64,000 nucleotides of DNA from VRUE01 sp963697805 (GTDB lineage Bacteria > Actinomycetota > Thermoleophilia > Solirubrobacterales > 70-9): assembly GCA_963697805.1 (NCBI GenBank), contig CAVOPB010000004.1:186001-250000 (forward strand), read 5' to 3'. The stretch's first letter is position 1. Every line of letters starts with the position of its first letter. Below, in pieces: positions 31,332 through 39,296 of this stretch. The translations under genes were made by a program, and so were the position numbers. The notes under the pieces are model-generated. The model saw only the letters and a list, made by a program, of their open reading frames with translations. It was not told where the DNA came from and did not search any database.

Positions 31332-32531
31332 TTAGACGGCCTCGAACACCGTCGCCAGGCCCTGGCCGACCCCGACGCACATCGTCGCGATCCCGTAGCG
31401 GCCGCCGCGGCGGCGGAGCTCGTGCAGGAGCGTGGTGGTGAGGCGGGCGCCGGTGCAGCCGAGCGGGTGGCCGAGGGCGATCGCGCCACCGTTGACGTTG
31501 AGGCGCTCCTCGTCGATTCCGAGCTCGCCGACGCAGGCGAGCACCTGCGAGGCGAAGGCCTCGTTCAGCTCGATCAGGTCGATCTGGCCCAGCTCGAGGC
31601 CGGCGGCGGCGAGGGCCCGTGGAACGGCCTCGACCGGGCCGATGCCCATGTAGGCGGGGTCGACGCCGGCGACGCCGCTGGCGAGGACCCGGCCGAGGGG
31701 CTCGGCGCCGAGCTTCTCGACGCCCGCCTCCGACGCGACCAGGGTGCAGGCGGCGCCGTCGTTCAGGGTCGAGGCGTTGCCCGCGGTCACCGTCCCGCCC
31801 TCGCGGAAGACGGGGCGGAGCTTCGCCATGCGCTCCAGCGAGGCGTCCGGGCGCGGCCCCTCGTCGGTCCCGACGACCACGGTCTCGCGACCCCTCGGCG
31901 CCTCCAGCGGCGCGATCTCCTCGGCGAAGGCGCCGCGCTCGGCGGCCGCGACCGCGCGCTGGTGGCTGCGGAGCCCGAAAGCGTCCTGGGCCTCGCGTGA
32001 GATGCCGTAGCGCTCGGCGACGTTCTCCGCGGTCTCGCCCATCGACTCGGTCGAGGCGCCGACCTCGGCCATCCGCGGGTTGATCAGGCGCCAGCCGAGC
32101 GTCGTGTCGTGCATCGTCTGCTCGCCGCGCGGCAGACCCCGTTCGGGCTTGGAGACGACCCACGGCGCCCGGCTCATCGACTCGACCCCGCCTGCCAGGT
32201 AGAAGTCGCCCTCGCCGAGCTTCGCCGCCCGGGCCGCCGAGTTGACCGCCTCCAGGCCCGAGGCGCAGAGCCGGTTGACCGTCGCCCCGGGAATCTTCTG
32301 AGGCAGGCCGGCGAGCAGCACCGCCATCCGCGCGACGTCGCGGTTGTCCTCGCCACTCTGGTTCGCGGCGCCGAAGTAGACGTCGGTGATCTCCTCGGGG
32401 TCGACGCCGGTGCGCTCGACCGTAGCGCCGACGACGTGGGCGGCGAGGTCGTCCGGGCGGATGCCGGAGAGCGCCCCTCGATAGGAGCCCATCGGGGTGC
32501 GCACCGCGTCGACGATGAATGCCTCTGACAT
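31332..32531 (-). CDS. Acetyl-CoA acyltransferase (thiolase)
   Basis: 399 aa from ATG (MSEAFIVDAVRTPMG). The nucleophilic Cys is in NRLCASGLEAVNSAA near residue 90; His in LNEAFASQVL and NGGAIALGHPLGCTGAR; the last Cys in IATMCVGVGQGLA. It closes beta-oxidation by thiolysis of 3-ketoacyl-CoA. First gene of the operon that continues with acyl-CoA dehydrogenase, hydratase, dehydrogenase and alkylsulfatase. Divergent from a small membrane protein 25 bases away, so the promoters must overlap. Confidence 0.93.
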   Translation of the reverse strand: MSEAFIVDAVRTPMGSYRGALSGIRPDDLAAHVVGATVERTGVDPEEITDVYFGAANQSGEDNRDVARMAVLLAGLPQKIPGATVNRLCASGLEAVNSAARAAKLGEGDFYLAGGVESMSRAPWVVSKPERGLPRGEQTMHDTTLGWRLINPRMAEVGASTESMGETAENVAERYGISREAQDAFGLRSHQRAVAAAERGAFAEEIAPLEAPRGRETVVVGTDEGPRPDASLERMAKLRPVFREGGTVTAGNASTLNDGAACTLVASEAGVEKLGAEPLGRVLASGVAGVDPAYMGIGPVEAVPRALAAAGLELGQIDLIELNEAFASQVLACVGELGIDEERLNVNGGAIALGHPLGCTGARLTTTLLHELRRRGGRYGIATMCVGVGQGLATVFEAV

Positions 32532-32556
32532 CCGCGGGAACCGTATCCTGAGGGGC

Positions 32557-32850
32557 ATGGGTTTCGTCCTAGGCACCGTTGCCCTGCTGCTCTCGCTGGT
32601 CTTCATTCTGGTGTTCGTCGCCCATGTCAGCCAGCGCCGGGATGTCGAACTCATCGACTGGAAACCGACCCGCTCTCCCGAGGTCGAGGCCCAGAACGAG
32701 ATCGACGACGTCCGCCAGATGGTCGAGGCCCAGAACGAGATGCGCCGCCGCCGCGGCGCCGCCGACCTCGACCCGGAACGGCTGCGCGCGGAGGTCGAAG
32801 TCGAAGAGATCGAGCGCCTGCGCCGCGGCGACCCATTCCAGCCCGACTGA
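32557..32850 (+). CDS. Small membrane protein with coiled coil
   Basis: 97 aa. One membrane helix at 2-23 (GFVLGTVALLLSLVFILVFVAHV), then a charged, helical tail with heptad-like spacing (EVEAQNEIDDVRQMVEAQNEMRRRRGA) and an acidic end. SD-like AGGGG precedes the ATG. No family recognised. Followed six bases later by a Rossmann-fold protein. Confidence 0.6.
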   Translation: MGFVLGTVALLLSLVFILVFVAHVSQRRDVELIDWKPTRSPEVEAQNEIDDVRQMVEAQNEMRRRRGAADLDPERLRAEVEVEEIERLRRGDPFQPD

Positions 32851-32856
32851 GACGGC

Positions 32857-33357
32857 GTGGCGCGAGCGCTGATCGTCGGCTGCGGTTGCCGTGGGCGCGC
32901 TCTGGGCGAGCGTCTGCTCGAGCAGGGCTGGTCGATTCGCGGCACCAGCCGCAGCGAGGAGGGGCTGGCGCCGATCGGGGCGTCCGGGATCGAGCCGGCG
33001 ATTGCCGATCCGCTCTGGCCGGGGAGCGTGCTCGAGCTGGTCGGCGACGTTGCCGTGGTCGTCTGGGCGCTCGGCTCGGCGCGGCCCGGCGGCCCGGGTG
33101 GGGAGGAGGACGTCAGGCTGATCCACGGCGAGCGGCTCGAGCGGCTGTTGGAACGCCTGGTCGACACCCCGGTGCGGGGCTTCGTCTACGAGGGGGCGGG
33201 GAGCGTCGGGCCCGAGGCCCTTGCGGCCGGGCGCGATGCGGTCGAGGCCGCCGCCGCGACCTGGCGGATCCCGGTCGAGGTGGTCGAGCCGGATTCGGAG
33301 GATCCGGTCTCCTGGACCGAGGTGATGGCCGTCGCCGTCGGCGGTCTCGTGGTCTGA
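32857..33357 (+). CDS. Short NAD(P)-binding Rossmann-fold protein
   Basis: 166 aa from GTG. The N-terminal fold ALIVGCGCRGRALGERLLEQG followed by IRGTSRSEEGLAPI and DVAVVVWALGS is that of extended SDR/YeeZ-like epimerases, but the protein stops after about half the normal length, so no catalytic YxxxK is present. It may be a minimal nucleotide-binding regulator. I do not recognise a specific function. Confidence 0.6.
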   Translation: MARALIVGCGCRGRALGERLLEQGWSIRGTSRSEEGLAPIGASGIEPAIADPLWPGSVLELVGDVAVVVWALGSARPGGPGGEEDVRLIHGERLERLLERLVDTPVRGFVYEGAGSVGPEALAAGRDAVEAAAATWRIPVEVVEPDSEDPVSWTEVMAVAVGGLVV

Positions 33358-33450
33358 GCGGGCCCGCCGACCAGATCAAAGGTCTAAACTCGGATAGGAA
33401 TTAAGGTGAATCGCACTTAGCGCATCCGCGCCAGAAAAAAGGAGCGACCG
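33358..33450 (+). promoter_or_regulatory. Promoter region and ribosome binding site of the peroxiredoxin gene
   Basis: The 93-base gap carries an AT-rich stretch (GGATAGGAATTAAGGTGAAT) followed by AAAAAAGGAGCGACCG directly before the ATG, a strong Shine-Dalgarno. No known regulator site can be assigned by eye. Confidence 0.45.
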
Positions 33451-34122
33451 ATGAGTCTCAAGCTTGGCGACGTAGCACCGGATTTCGAGGCCGAAACCAC
33501 GGACGGCCCGATCAAGTTCCACGACTGGATCGGCGACTCCTGGGCCATCCTCTTCTCGCACCCCAAAGACTTCACTCCGGTCTGCACGACGGAGCTCGGC
33601 TACATGGCCAGCATCGAGCCCGAGTTCGAGAAGCGGAACGTGAAGATCATCGGCCTCTCGGTCGACCCGTTGGAGAACCACGAGGACTGGGTCGACGACA
33701 TCGAGGCGACCCAGGGCTCGAGGCCGGAGTATCCGATCATCAGCGACGCCGACTTCCACGTCTCGAAGCTCTACGACATGCTGCCGGCAGAGGTGTCCGG
33801 GGACCCCGGTGACCGCACCCCCGCCGACAACCAGACCGTCCGCAACGTCTTCGTCATCGGCCCCGACAAGAAGATCAAACTGATTCTCGTCTACCCGATG
33901 ACGACCGGGCGCAACTTCGACGAGGTCCTGCGGGTGATCGACTCGCTGCAGCTGACTGCCCACCACAAAGTCGCGACGCCCGCCAACTGGAAGACCGGCG
34001 ACGACGTGATCATCGCCGGCTCGGTCTCCAACGACGAAGCGAAAGAGATCTATCCCGACGGTTGGGAGGAGCCGCGTCCGTACATCCGGATCGTCCCCCA
34101 GCCCGACAAAGAGACGGCCTAG
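33451..34122 (+). CDS. Peroxiredoxin (1-Cys Prx6 type)
   Basis: 223 aa. The peroxidatic Cys45 sits in FTPVCTTELGYM, which follows the strand WAILFSHPKD. The long C-terminal part, QTVRNVFVIGPDKKIKLILVYPMTTGRNFDEVLRVIDSLQLTA, is the Prx6 dimer/antioxidant extension; no resolving Cys is obvious. It reduces hydrogen peroxide and lipid peroxides. It stands with trxB, msrA and osmC as part of the oxidative-stress complement. Its stop overlaps the nudL-like gene on the other strand by four bases. Confidence 0.92.
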   Translation: MSLKLGDVAPDFEAETTDGPIKFHDWIGDSWAILFSHPKDFTPVCTTELGYMASIEPEFEKRNVKIIGLSVDPLENHEDWVDDIEATQGSRPEYPIISDADFHVSKLYDMLPAEVSGDPGDRTPADNQTVRNVFVIGPDKKIKLILVYPMTTGRNFDEVLRVIDSLQLTAHHKVATPANWKTGDDVIIAGSVSNDEAKEIYPDGWEEPRPYIRIVPQPDKETA

Positions 34123-34673
34123 CCGAGGCGGTCGAGGAGGTCGGCGAGGATCCTCGCCGTCGCCCCCCAGATCAGGTGGCCCTCGATCTCGTAGGTCGGC
34201 GTGTGGATCGGGATGCCGCGCCGAACCAGGCGCCGCATCGCGTATCCGCGGCCGAGGACGTCGAGCGAGAAGGTCAGGAGCGTCTCGACCTCGGCCGGGT
34301 TCGGCTCCAGGTCGAGCTCGGAGGGGTCGGGGATCCGGCCGACGAAGGGGTGGATCCGGTACCCGGTGACGAAGGTCGAGGCGGGGGACAGGGCGCCGCT
34401 CAGCTCGACCGCGGCGGGGGCGAGCGCGATCTCCTCCTCGGCCTCGCGCAGGGCGGTGCCGGCAAGGTCGCGGTCGTCGGGGTCCCTGCGACCGCCGGGG
34501 AACGAGATCTCGCCGGCGTGGCGGCGGAGGTCGGCGCGGCGCTCGGTGAAGATCAGGCCGGGGCTCTCGGGCCAGCCGTATAGCGGGAGCAGGACCGCGG
34601 CATCGGTGTCACCGCGGACCTTGATCGTCCTTGCCTCCTCCGGCGAGAGCAGCAGGTCGGCGAGGTCGGTCAG
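34119..34673 (-). CDS. NUDIX hydrolase, CoA pyrophosphatase (NudL) type
   Basis: 184 aa if the CTG overlapping the upstream stop as CTGA is the start; no ATG/GTG/TTG is available nearby. UPF0035 signature LIFTERRADLRRHAGEISFPGGR leads into the NUDIX box RDPDDRDLAGTALREAEEEI. The tail VRRGIPIHTPTYEIEGHLIWGATARIL is typical of NudL, which cleaves CoA and its derivatives to 3',5'-ADP and phosphopantetheine. Last gene of the pduO-osmC-SDR-nudL run. Confidence 0.8.
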   Translation of the reverse strand: MTDLADLLLSPEEARTIKVRGDTDAAVLLPLYGWPESPGLIFTERRADLRRHAGEISFPGGRRDPDDRDLAGTALREAEEEIALAPAAVELSGALSPASTFVTGYRIHPFVGRIPDPSELDLEPNPAEVETLLTFSLDVLGRGYAMRRLVRRGIPIHTPTYEIEGHLIWGATARILADLLDRLG

Positions 34674-35482
34674 ATGATCACCTGGACGGTGCCGCCGTCG
34701 ACCGACCAGGCGGCGCCGCTGACGTAGGAGGCGCGCTCCGAGCAGAGAAAGACGATCGCCGAGGCGATCTCGCCGACCTCGGCGAGGCGCCCGATCGGCC
34801 GTTTCGACCCTGCCGCCTCGAGCGCCTCCTCGCGGCTCCCGGCGCCGGAGAGCTGCTGGGACTGGTCGAGTAGGCCGCCGGGCGCCATCCAGAGCTCGGA
34901 GGCGACCGGGCCGGGGCAGATCGCGTTGACGAGGACGCCGCTGCGCGCGTAGCGATCGGCGAACAGGCGCGAGAGCGAGAGCTCCGCCGACTTCGCGACC
35001 GAGTACTCCGGCATTGCCGCCGACGGGCGCTTGCCGGCGGTCGAGCAGACGTTGACGATTCGACCCCAGCCGCGCTCGGCCATCGCCGGCGCCGCGGCTC
35101 GCATCGCCCGCAGCGGCGCCATCACGTTGATCTCGTACTGCGCCCGCCAGTCCTCGTCGGGGACGTCGTCGAGATCCCGCCAGCGGGCGGCGCCGGCGTT
35201 GTTGACTAGCACGTCGAGGGTCCCGAAGCACTCTGCCGCGGCGGCGAGCATCCGCTCACCGGCGTCATCGGTGGTGACGTCGAGGGTGAGCGCCTCGGCC
35301 CGGCCGCCGGCATCCGCCCCGGCGCCGGTGACCTCCTCGGCGGCCGCGGCCAGGGCGTCGGCGCCGCGCGCCACCAGCAGGACCGAGGCGCCCTCGGCGC
35401 AGAGCTGGCGCGCGGTCTCGAGGCCGATCCCGCGGCTGGCGCCGGTGACGAGGCAGCCGCGCCCGCGCAGGCCGAGGTCCAT
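34670..35482 (-). CDS. Short-chain dehydrogenase/reductase
   Basis: 270 aa from an ATG that overlaps the osmC stop by one base (TGATG). NAD(P) fold GCLVTGASRGIGLETARQL, NNAG motif (DVLVNNAGAAR), catalytic Ser in IVNVCSTAGKRPS and Tyr-x3-Lys in PEYSVAKSAEL. FabG-like C-terminus (SYVSGAAWSVDGGTVQ). Substrate unknown; the neighbours do not define a pathway. Confidence 0.88.
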   Translation of the reverse strand: MDLGLRGRGCLVTGASRGIGLETARQLCAEGASVLLVARGADALAAAAEEVTGAGADAGGRAEALTLDVTTDDAGERMLAAAAECFGTLDVLVNNAGAARWRDLDDVPDEDWRAQYEINVMAPLRAMRAAAPAMAERGWGRIVNVCSTAGKRPSAAMPEYSVAKSAELSLSRLFADRYARSGVLVNAICPGPVASELWMAPGGLLDQSQQLSGAGSREEALEAAGSKRPIGRLAEVGEIASAIVFLCSERASYVSGAAWSVDGGTVQVII

Positions 35483-35904
35483 CAGCCGGCCTCGACCCGG
35501 TAGGAGACGTCGACGTCGGTTTCGTGCGAGATGACGCGGTGGACCGGGCACTTGCCCGCGACCCTCAGCAGCATCTGGCGCTGCTCCTCGCTGAGCTCGG
35601 CCGGGAGGTGGATCGAGGTCGCAAACGAGCGCGGCGTGTGGCCCTCGTGCTCGACGTCGACGCTCACCTCGACGTCGCCGAGCTCCCAACCCTTCCGCTC
35701 CGCATACATCTCCATCGTGATCGCGACGCAGCTCGCCAGAGCGGCGGCGACGAGGCGGGCGGGGGAGGGGCCGGAGTCCGTGCCGCCGGCCTCCACCGGC
35801 TCGTCGACGACGAGCCGGTGGTCGCCATCGTCGATCTCGATGTCGTGGGCGTACCCCGAGTTCCGGTTCGCTCCGCTCACCTTCCGTCGCGCAACGACCC
35901 GCAT
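35482..35904 (-). CDS. OsmC-family protein
   Basis: 140 aa. The two redox Cys are in LVAAALASCVAITMEM and RVAGKCPVHRVI, the usual OsmC/Ohr spacing. The domain start IEIDDGDHRLVVDEPVEAGGTDSGPSPARL is also typical. These small dimeric enzymes remove organic hydroperoxides with thiol donors. The start lies four bases after the pduO stop. Confidence 0.88.
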   Translation of the reverse strand: MRVVARRKVSGANRNSGYAHDIEIDDGDHRLVVDEPVEAGGTDSGPSPARLVAAALASCVAITMEMYAERKGWELGDVEVSVDVEHEGHTPRSFATSIHLPAELSEEQRQMLLRVAGKCPVHRVISHETDVDVSYRVEAG

Positions 35905-35908
35905 TCGA

Positions 35909-36475
35909 CTAGGAACGGCGCCGGCCCTCGAACAGCGCCGGGTCCTCGATATCGACGAAGCGGGCGAGGGCGTAGGCGTAGTCCGAGGCGCGGTTGACGA
36001 AGTGGATGACGGTCTCGCCGGCCAGATCGCCGGCCTCGTTCAGGGCGCTGATCCGGCGCTCGGCGCGGCGGATCGTCGTCCGCGCGACGTCGAGCTGGGC
36101 CGAGAGCTGGTTGCCGCCGGGGATCACGAACTGAGGCGGAAGCTCGACCTGGTCCATGTAGTGGTCGATCCGCTCCTCGAGCTCGGCGACCATCTCCTCG
36201 GTCGTGCGGCTGATCCCGTCTTCGAGCCGCTCGGCGGCCTCGGGCGCGGTCGCCAGCTCGGCGCCGGCGACGAAGAGGTCGTCCTGGAGGCGGAGGATGT
36301 CGGCGGCGAGCTCACACTGGTCGGAGTCGCAGAGGGCGCGGGCGACGCCGAGCTGGGAGCAGGCTTCGTCGAGGGCGCCGTAGGCCTCGGTGCGGCCGTG
36401 GTGCTTGGGGACGCGGCCCCCGTACCAGAGCGAGGTCGTGCCGTCGTCGCCCTTGCGTGTGTAGATCTTGACCAC
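35909..36475 (-). CDS. ATP:cob(I)alamin adenosyltransferase (PduO type)
   Basis: 188 aa from GTG (VVKIYTRKGDDGTTSLWYGGRV). The N-terminal ATP-binding segment YTRKGDDGTTSL and the C-terminal RRAERRISAL..INHFVNRASDYAYALAR-like block (here IHFVNRASDYAYALARFVD) are diagnostic. It makes adenosylcobalamin from cob(I)alamin and ATP. It is first in a four-gene run with osmC, an SDR and nudL; no B12-dependent enzyme is present in the window. Confidence 0.92.
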   Translation of the reverse strand: MVKIYTRKGDDGTTSLWYGGRVPKHHGRTEAYGALDEACSQLGVARALCDSDQCELAADILRLQDDLFVAGAELATAPEAAERLEDGISRTTEEMVAELEERIDHYMDQVELPPQFVIPGGNQLSAQLDVARTTIRRAERRISALNEAGDLAGETVIHFVNRASDYAYALARFVDIEDPALFEGRRRS

Positions 36476-36514
36476 TGGGTGACGAATCCTACGCGGGCGG
36501 TTAAGATCGGCCTG

Positions 36515-37510
36515 ATGCTCAGCACCACGAGGTGGCCTCGACGTCTCGTCTGCTTGGTTGCCGTCACGATCTCGGTGGCGGCGCTGGGAGCCACGGGCGC
36601 CCAGGCGGCAACCGTGACGGTCGGCAGCCCGCTGTCGGCGCCGTTCGAACCAACCTTCTGCGAAGCGGAAGCGACCTGCACGGGACTGATGGCGACGCTG
36701 CCGGAGAGCGGTGCCATCGCGACCTCGCCGGTCGACGGCGCGATAGTTCGTTGGCGCATCGTCCAAGGCGACCCCGGGCGGCAGTACAAGCTGCGGGTGC
36801 TGACACCCAATGGGGGCACGGCCTACACCGCGACGGGGACCAGCGCTCCGGCCAGCCCCGCCGGCGTGGGGATCGAAACCTTCCCCACCGCAATGCCGAT
36901 CAAGGCGGGACAGACCGTCGGTCTCGATCTCGAAGCGGCCGCGCAGATCGGGTTCGCAGACGAAAATGGCGGCGGGCTCGTGAGCTGGTCCCCCGCAATT
37001 CCCGAAGGGCCGGCGCCGTTCCCGCCCGAACTTGTCAACGGCGAGATCGGTTTAAACGCCGACATCCAGCCGCGACCGACGGTGACCGGGATCGCTCCCG
37101 CCGGTGGAACCTTCAAGGGCGGAGCATCGGTCAAGGTCACCGGTACCGACTTCGCGGGCGTCAGCGCGGTCACTTTCGGCACCATCCCGGCGAAGAGCTT
37201 CACGGTCGACTCCGAGGGCCAGATCACCGCGGTCGCGCCACCACTCCCGGCCCGTACCAGCGTCGCGGTCAACGTCACCACCGTTGCCGGCACCGCGACG
37301 AGCACGGCCCTCTTCAAGCCCACCGCCTGCGTCGTCCCGAAGCTCAAGGGGAAGAAGCTGAAGGCCGTCCGCAAGAAGCTGAAGAAGGCGGAATGCAAGC
37401 TCGGCAAGGTCAAGGGCGATAAGTCGCCGGACTCAAAGGTCGCCAAGCAGAAACCGCCTGCCGGTAAGAAGCTGGCGCCCGGCGCCAAGGTGAAGGTGAC
37501 GCTGGGTTAG
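36515..37510 (+). CDS. Secreted IPT/TIG plus PASTA-like domain protein
   Basis: 331 aa. Signal peptide 1-28 (CLVAVTISVAALGATGAQAA). A beta-sandwich domain with GAIVRWRIVQGDPGRQYKLR follows. Next is an IPT/TIG module (PTVTGIAPAGGTFKGGASVK..VTFGTIPAKSF) and a Lys-rich C-terminal PASTA-like unit (VVPKLKGKKLKAVRKKLKKA..KLAPGAKVKVTL). The product of the gene at 40944-41939 has the same length and domain order. A cell-wall-associated adhesion or binding role is plausible but unproven. Confidence 0.75.
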   Translation: MLSTTRWPRRLVCLVAVTISVAALGATGAQAATVTVGSPLSAPFEPTFCEAEATCTGLMATLPESGAIATSPVDGAIVRWRIVQGDPGRQYKLRVLTPNGGTAYTATGTSAPASPAGVGIETFPTAMPIKAGQTVGLDLEAAAQIGFADENGGGLVSWSPAIPEGPAPFPPELVNGEIGLNADIQPRPTVTGIAPAGGTFKGGASVKVTGTDFAGVSAVTFGTIPAKSFTVDSEGQITAVAPPLPARTSVAVNVTTVAGTATSTALFKPTACVVPKLKGKKLKAVRKKLKKAECKLGKVKGDKSPDSKVAKQKPPAGKKLAPGAKVKVTLG

Positions 37511-38800
37511 CTACCCGACCGGGTTGAACACGAGCCCGCTCATCACCTTCGGGAAGAAGTAGGTCGACTTCGGCGGCATGTTCTCGTCGCTCTCGCAGAT
37601 CGCCTTGACCTGGTCGACTGGGATCGGGCGGAGGATGAAGGCAGCGTCGTAGGTGCCGTCCTCGATCAACCGCAGGGAGTCCTCGAAGCTCTTCGCGTAC
37701 CCGATCCCGCGCTTGGCGAGGATGTCGTCCTCGCTCATCCCGGCGATCCCCCTCAAAACCAGCGTCTCGAGGATCGCGGCGTCGAGGCGGCGGTAGGCCT
37801 CGGGCTTGCCGGCGAGCTGCTCGTCGAGGGCGGCGATCGCCGAGTCCTTGAGCCGCAGCCGGAAGCCGCGGCCGTGGTGGGAGTCGTAGAGGCCGAAGAC
37901 GCCGACCCCCTCCTCGCCGAGCGGGTCGAGCTCCTCCGTGGAGACCTCGGATATGTCGAACAGCTCACGCAATCCGTTGCCGAGAGCCTGCTGGCGCTCG
38001 GGGTCCCCGGCGAGGCCGGAGAGCATGCGGTGGGTTGGGAAGACCGTGAGGCCCGGGTCGTCGAGGCCGGTCAGCGCCATCAGCGTGTAGTTGTGGTCGC
38101 CCTCGCCACCGACCTCGTCGCGGTAGGCGATCGCCGTCTCGTAGCGGTGGTGGCCATCGGCGATCAGGAGCTGTGCGTCGTCAAGGAGCTCGTGGACGGC
38201 GGCGTGGATCTCGGGGTCACCGACCCGCCAGACCCTGGTCACGGTGCCCTGTTCGTCGGTCGCCTCGCCCCAGGGCTGCCGGCCCTCGATCGCGGGCGCG
38301 ACCAGCGGCCAGGGATCGGCGGTGGCGAGCGAGAAGATCGCCGAGAGGTTGTGGCGGGTCGCACGGGTGAGGTCGAGCCGGTCCTTCTTCGGGCCCGGAA
38401 GCGTGCGCTCGTGGGGCAGGACCTGGCCCGCCTCGAAGTCCTCGACCCGGACCCTGGCGAGGATCCCGTGCCGGGTGCGCGCCTCGCCGTCGGGGCCGGT
38501 GTAGTCCTGGGTCATCGCCCAGATCGCCGGCTCGGTGTCGGTGACGAGCGCCCCCGCCTCGCGCCAGGAATCGATCGTGCTCGCCGCTCGCTCGTAGGGG
38601 TCGTCGCCGGTCTCGGTCGGGCCGGTCTCGCCGTACGGTTTCGGCAGGTCGATCGCGACCGCGTTGTAGGGCGAGCGCGCCAGCAGCGCCGCCCGCTGGT
38701 CGGTGTCGATCACGTCGTAGGGTGGTGCGGCGACGCCGTCGAGGGAGCCGACGACGTCGAGGTCGTAGTGGGTCGCGAGGATCGGGCGGACGTCTGCCAT
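37511..38800 (-). CDS. DUF1015-family protein
   Basis: 429 aa. N-terminal GVAAPPYDVIDTDQRAALLARSPYNAVAIDLPK, central ADGHHRYETAIAYRDE and HRMLSGL, and C-terminal NMPPKSTYFFPKVMSGLVF define DUF1015. An archaeal relative of this family is a free-serine kinase (SerK), and the DGHHRYETA block is the putative active site. The function in bacteria is not established. It converges on the secreted protein gene with no spacer. Confidence 0.88.
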   Translation of the reverse strand: MADVRPILATHYDLDVVGSLDGVAAPPYDVIDTDQRAALLARSPYNAVAIDLPKPYGETGPTETGDDPYERAASTIDSWREAGALVTDTEPAIWAMTQDYTGPDGEARTRHGILARVRVEDFEAGQVLPHERTLPGPKKDRLDLTRATRHNLSAIFSLATADPWPLVAPAIEGRQPWGEATDEQGTVTRVWRVGDPEIHAAVHELLDDAQLLIADGHHRYETAIAYRDEVGGEGDHNYTLMALTGLDDPGLTVFPTHRMLSGLAGDPERQQALGNGLRELFDISEVSTEELDPLGEEGVGVFGLYDSHHGRGFRLRLKDSAIAALDEQLAGKPEAYRRLDAAILETLVLRGIAGMSEDDILAKRGIGYAKSFEDSLRLIEDGTYDAAFILRPIPVDQVKAICESDENMPPKSTYFFPKVMSGLVFNPVG

Positions 38801-38851
38801 CGGGGCGGAAAGCTAGCGGTTCGCCACCGGGACCTGGTACAACGACGGCAG

Positions 38852-39127
38852 ATGGATTCTGTGTCGGACCCGGACCAGGAGCTGCGCGAACAGGCGATCA
38901 CGCAGTTGAAGAAGAAGCGGGACTTCCGCACCCACATCTTCATCTACGTGATCGTGAACGTGATGCTGGTGGGGATCTGGGCGGTCACCGGCGCCGGCTT
39001 CTTCTGGCCGATCTTCCCGATCCTCGGCTGGGGCATCGGGGTGGGGGCGAACGCCTGGGACGTCTACGGGCGGAAGCCGATCACTGAGGAGGAGATCCGG
39101 CGCGAGACGGAGCGGTTGCAGGGTTAG
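38852..39127 (+). CDS. 2TM-domain protein
   Basis: 91 aa. A charged N-terminus (DQELREQAITQLKKKRDFRTHI) precedes two hydrophobic helices (FIYVIVNVMLVGIWAVTG and FFWPIFPILGWGIGVGANAW) and an acidic amphipathic end (ITEEEIRRETERLQ). This is the small 2TM module often found fused to histidine kinases; here it is alone. Function unknown. Confidence 0.75.
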   Translation: MDSVSDPDQELREQAITQLKKKRDFRTHIFIYVIVNVMLVGIWAVTGAGFFWPIFPILGWGIGVGANAWDVYGRKPITEEEIRRETERLQG

Positions 39128-39156
39128 CGGGCGGCCGCTCTAGACTGGGCGCGTTC

Positions 39157-39229
39157 GGGGCGTGGCGCAGCCTGGTAGCGCGCGGCCTTTGGGTGGCCGA
39201 GGTCCCCGGTTCAAATCCGGGCGCCCCGA
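39157..39229 (+). tRNA. tRNA-Pro(TGG)
   Basis: Acceptor stem CGGGGCG/CGCCCCG with discriminator A. D-arm region TGGCGCAGCCTGGTAGCGC, anticodon stem around loop TTTGGGT (anticodon TGG, reading CCA), T-arm CCCCGGTTCAAATCCGGG. CCA is not encoded. A GC-rich inverted repeat (GCGCG/CGCGC) lies about 10 bases after the end. Confidence 0.92.
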
Positions 39230-39296
39230 TTCTTCAGAGCGCGCCGACCGCGCGCATACACTCCCGCCGGCCGTCATGACTTCTCAGGGGGTTCTC

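Noticed and set aside
32532..33167. N-terminal extension of the thiolase frame
   Set aside because: Ser/Arg/Pro-rich shadow of two divergent genes; MSEAFIVDAVRTP is the canonical thiolase start.
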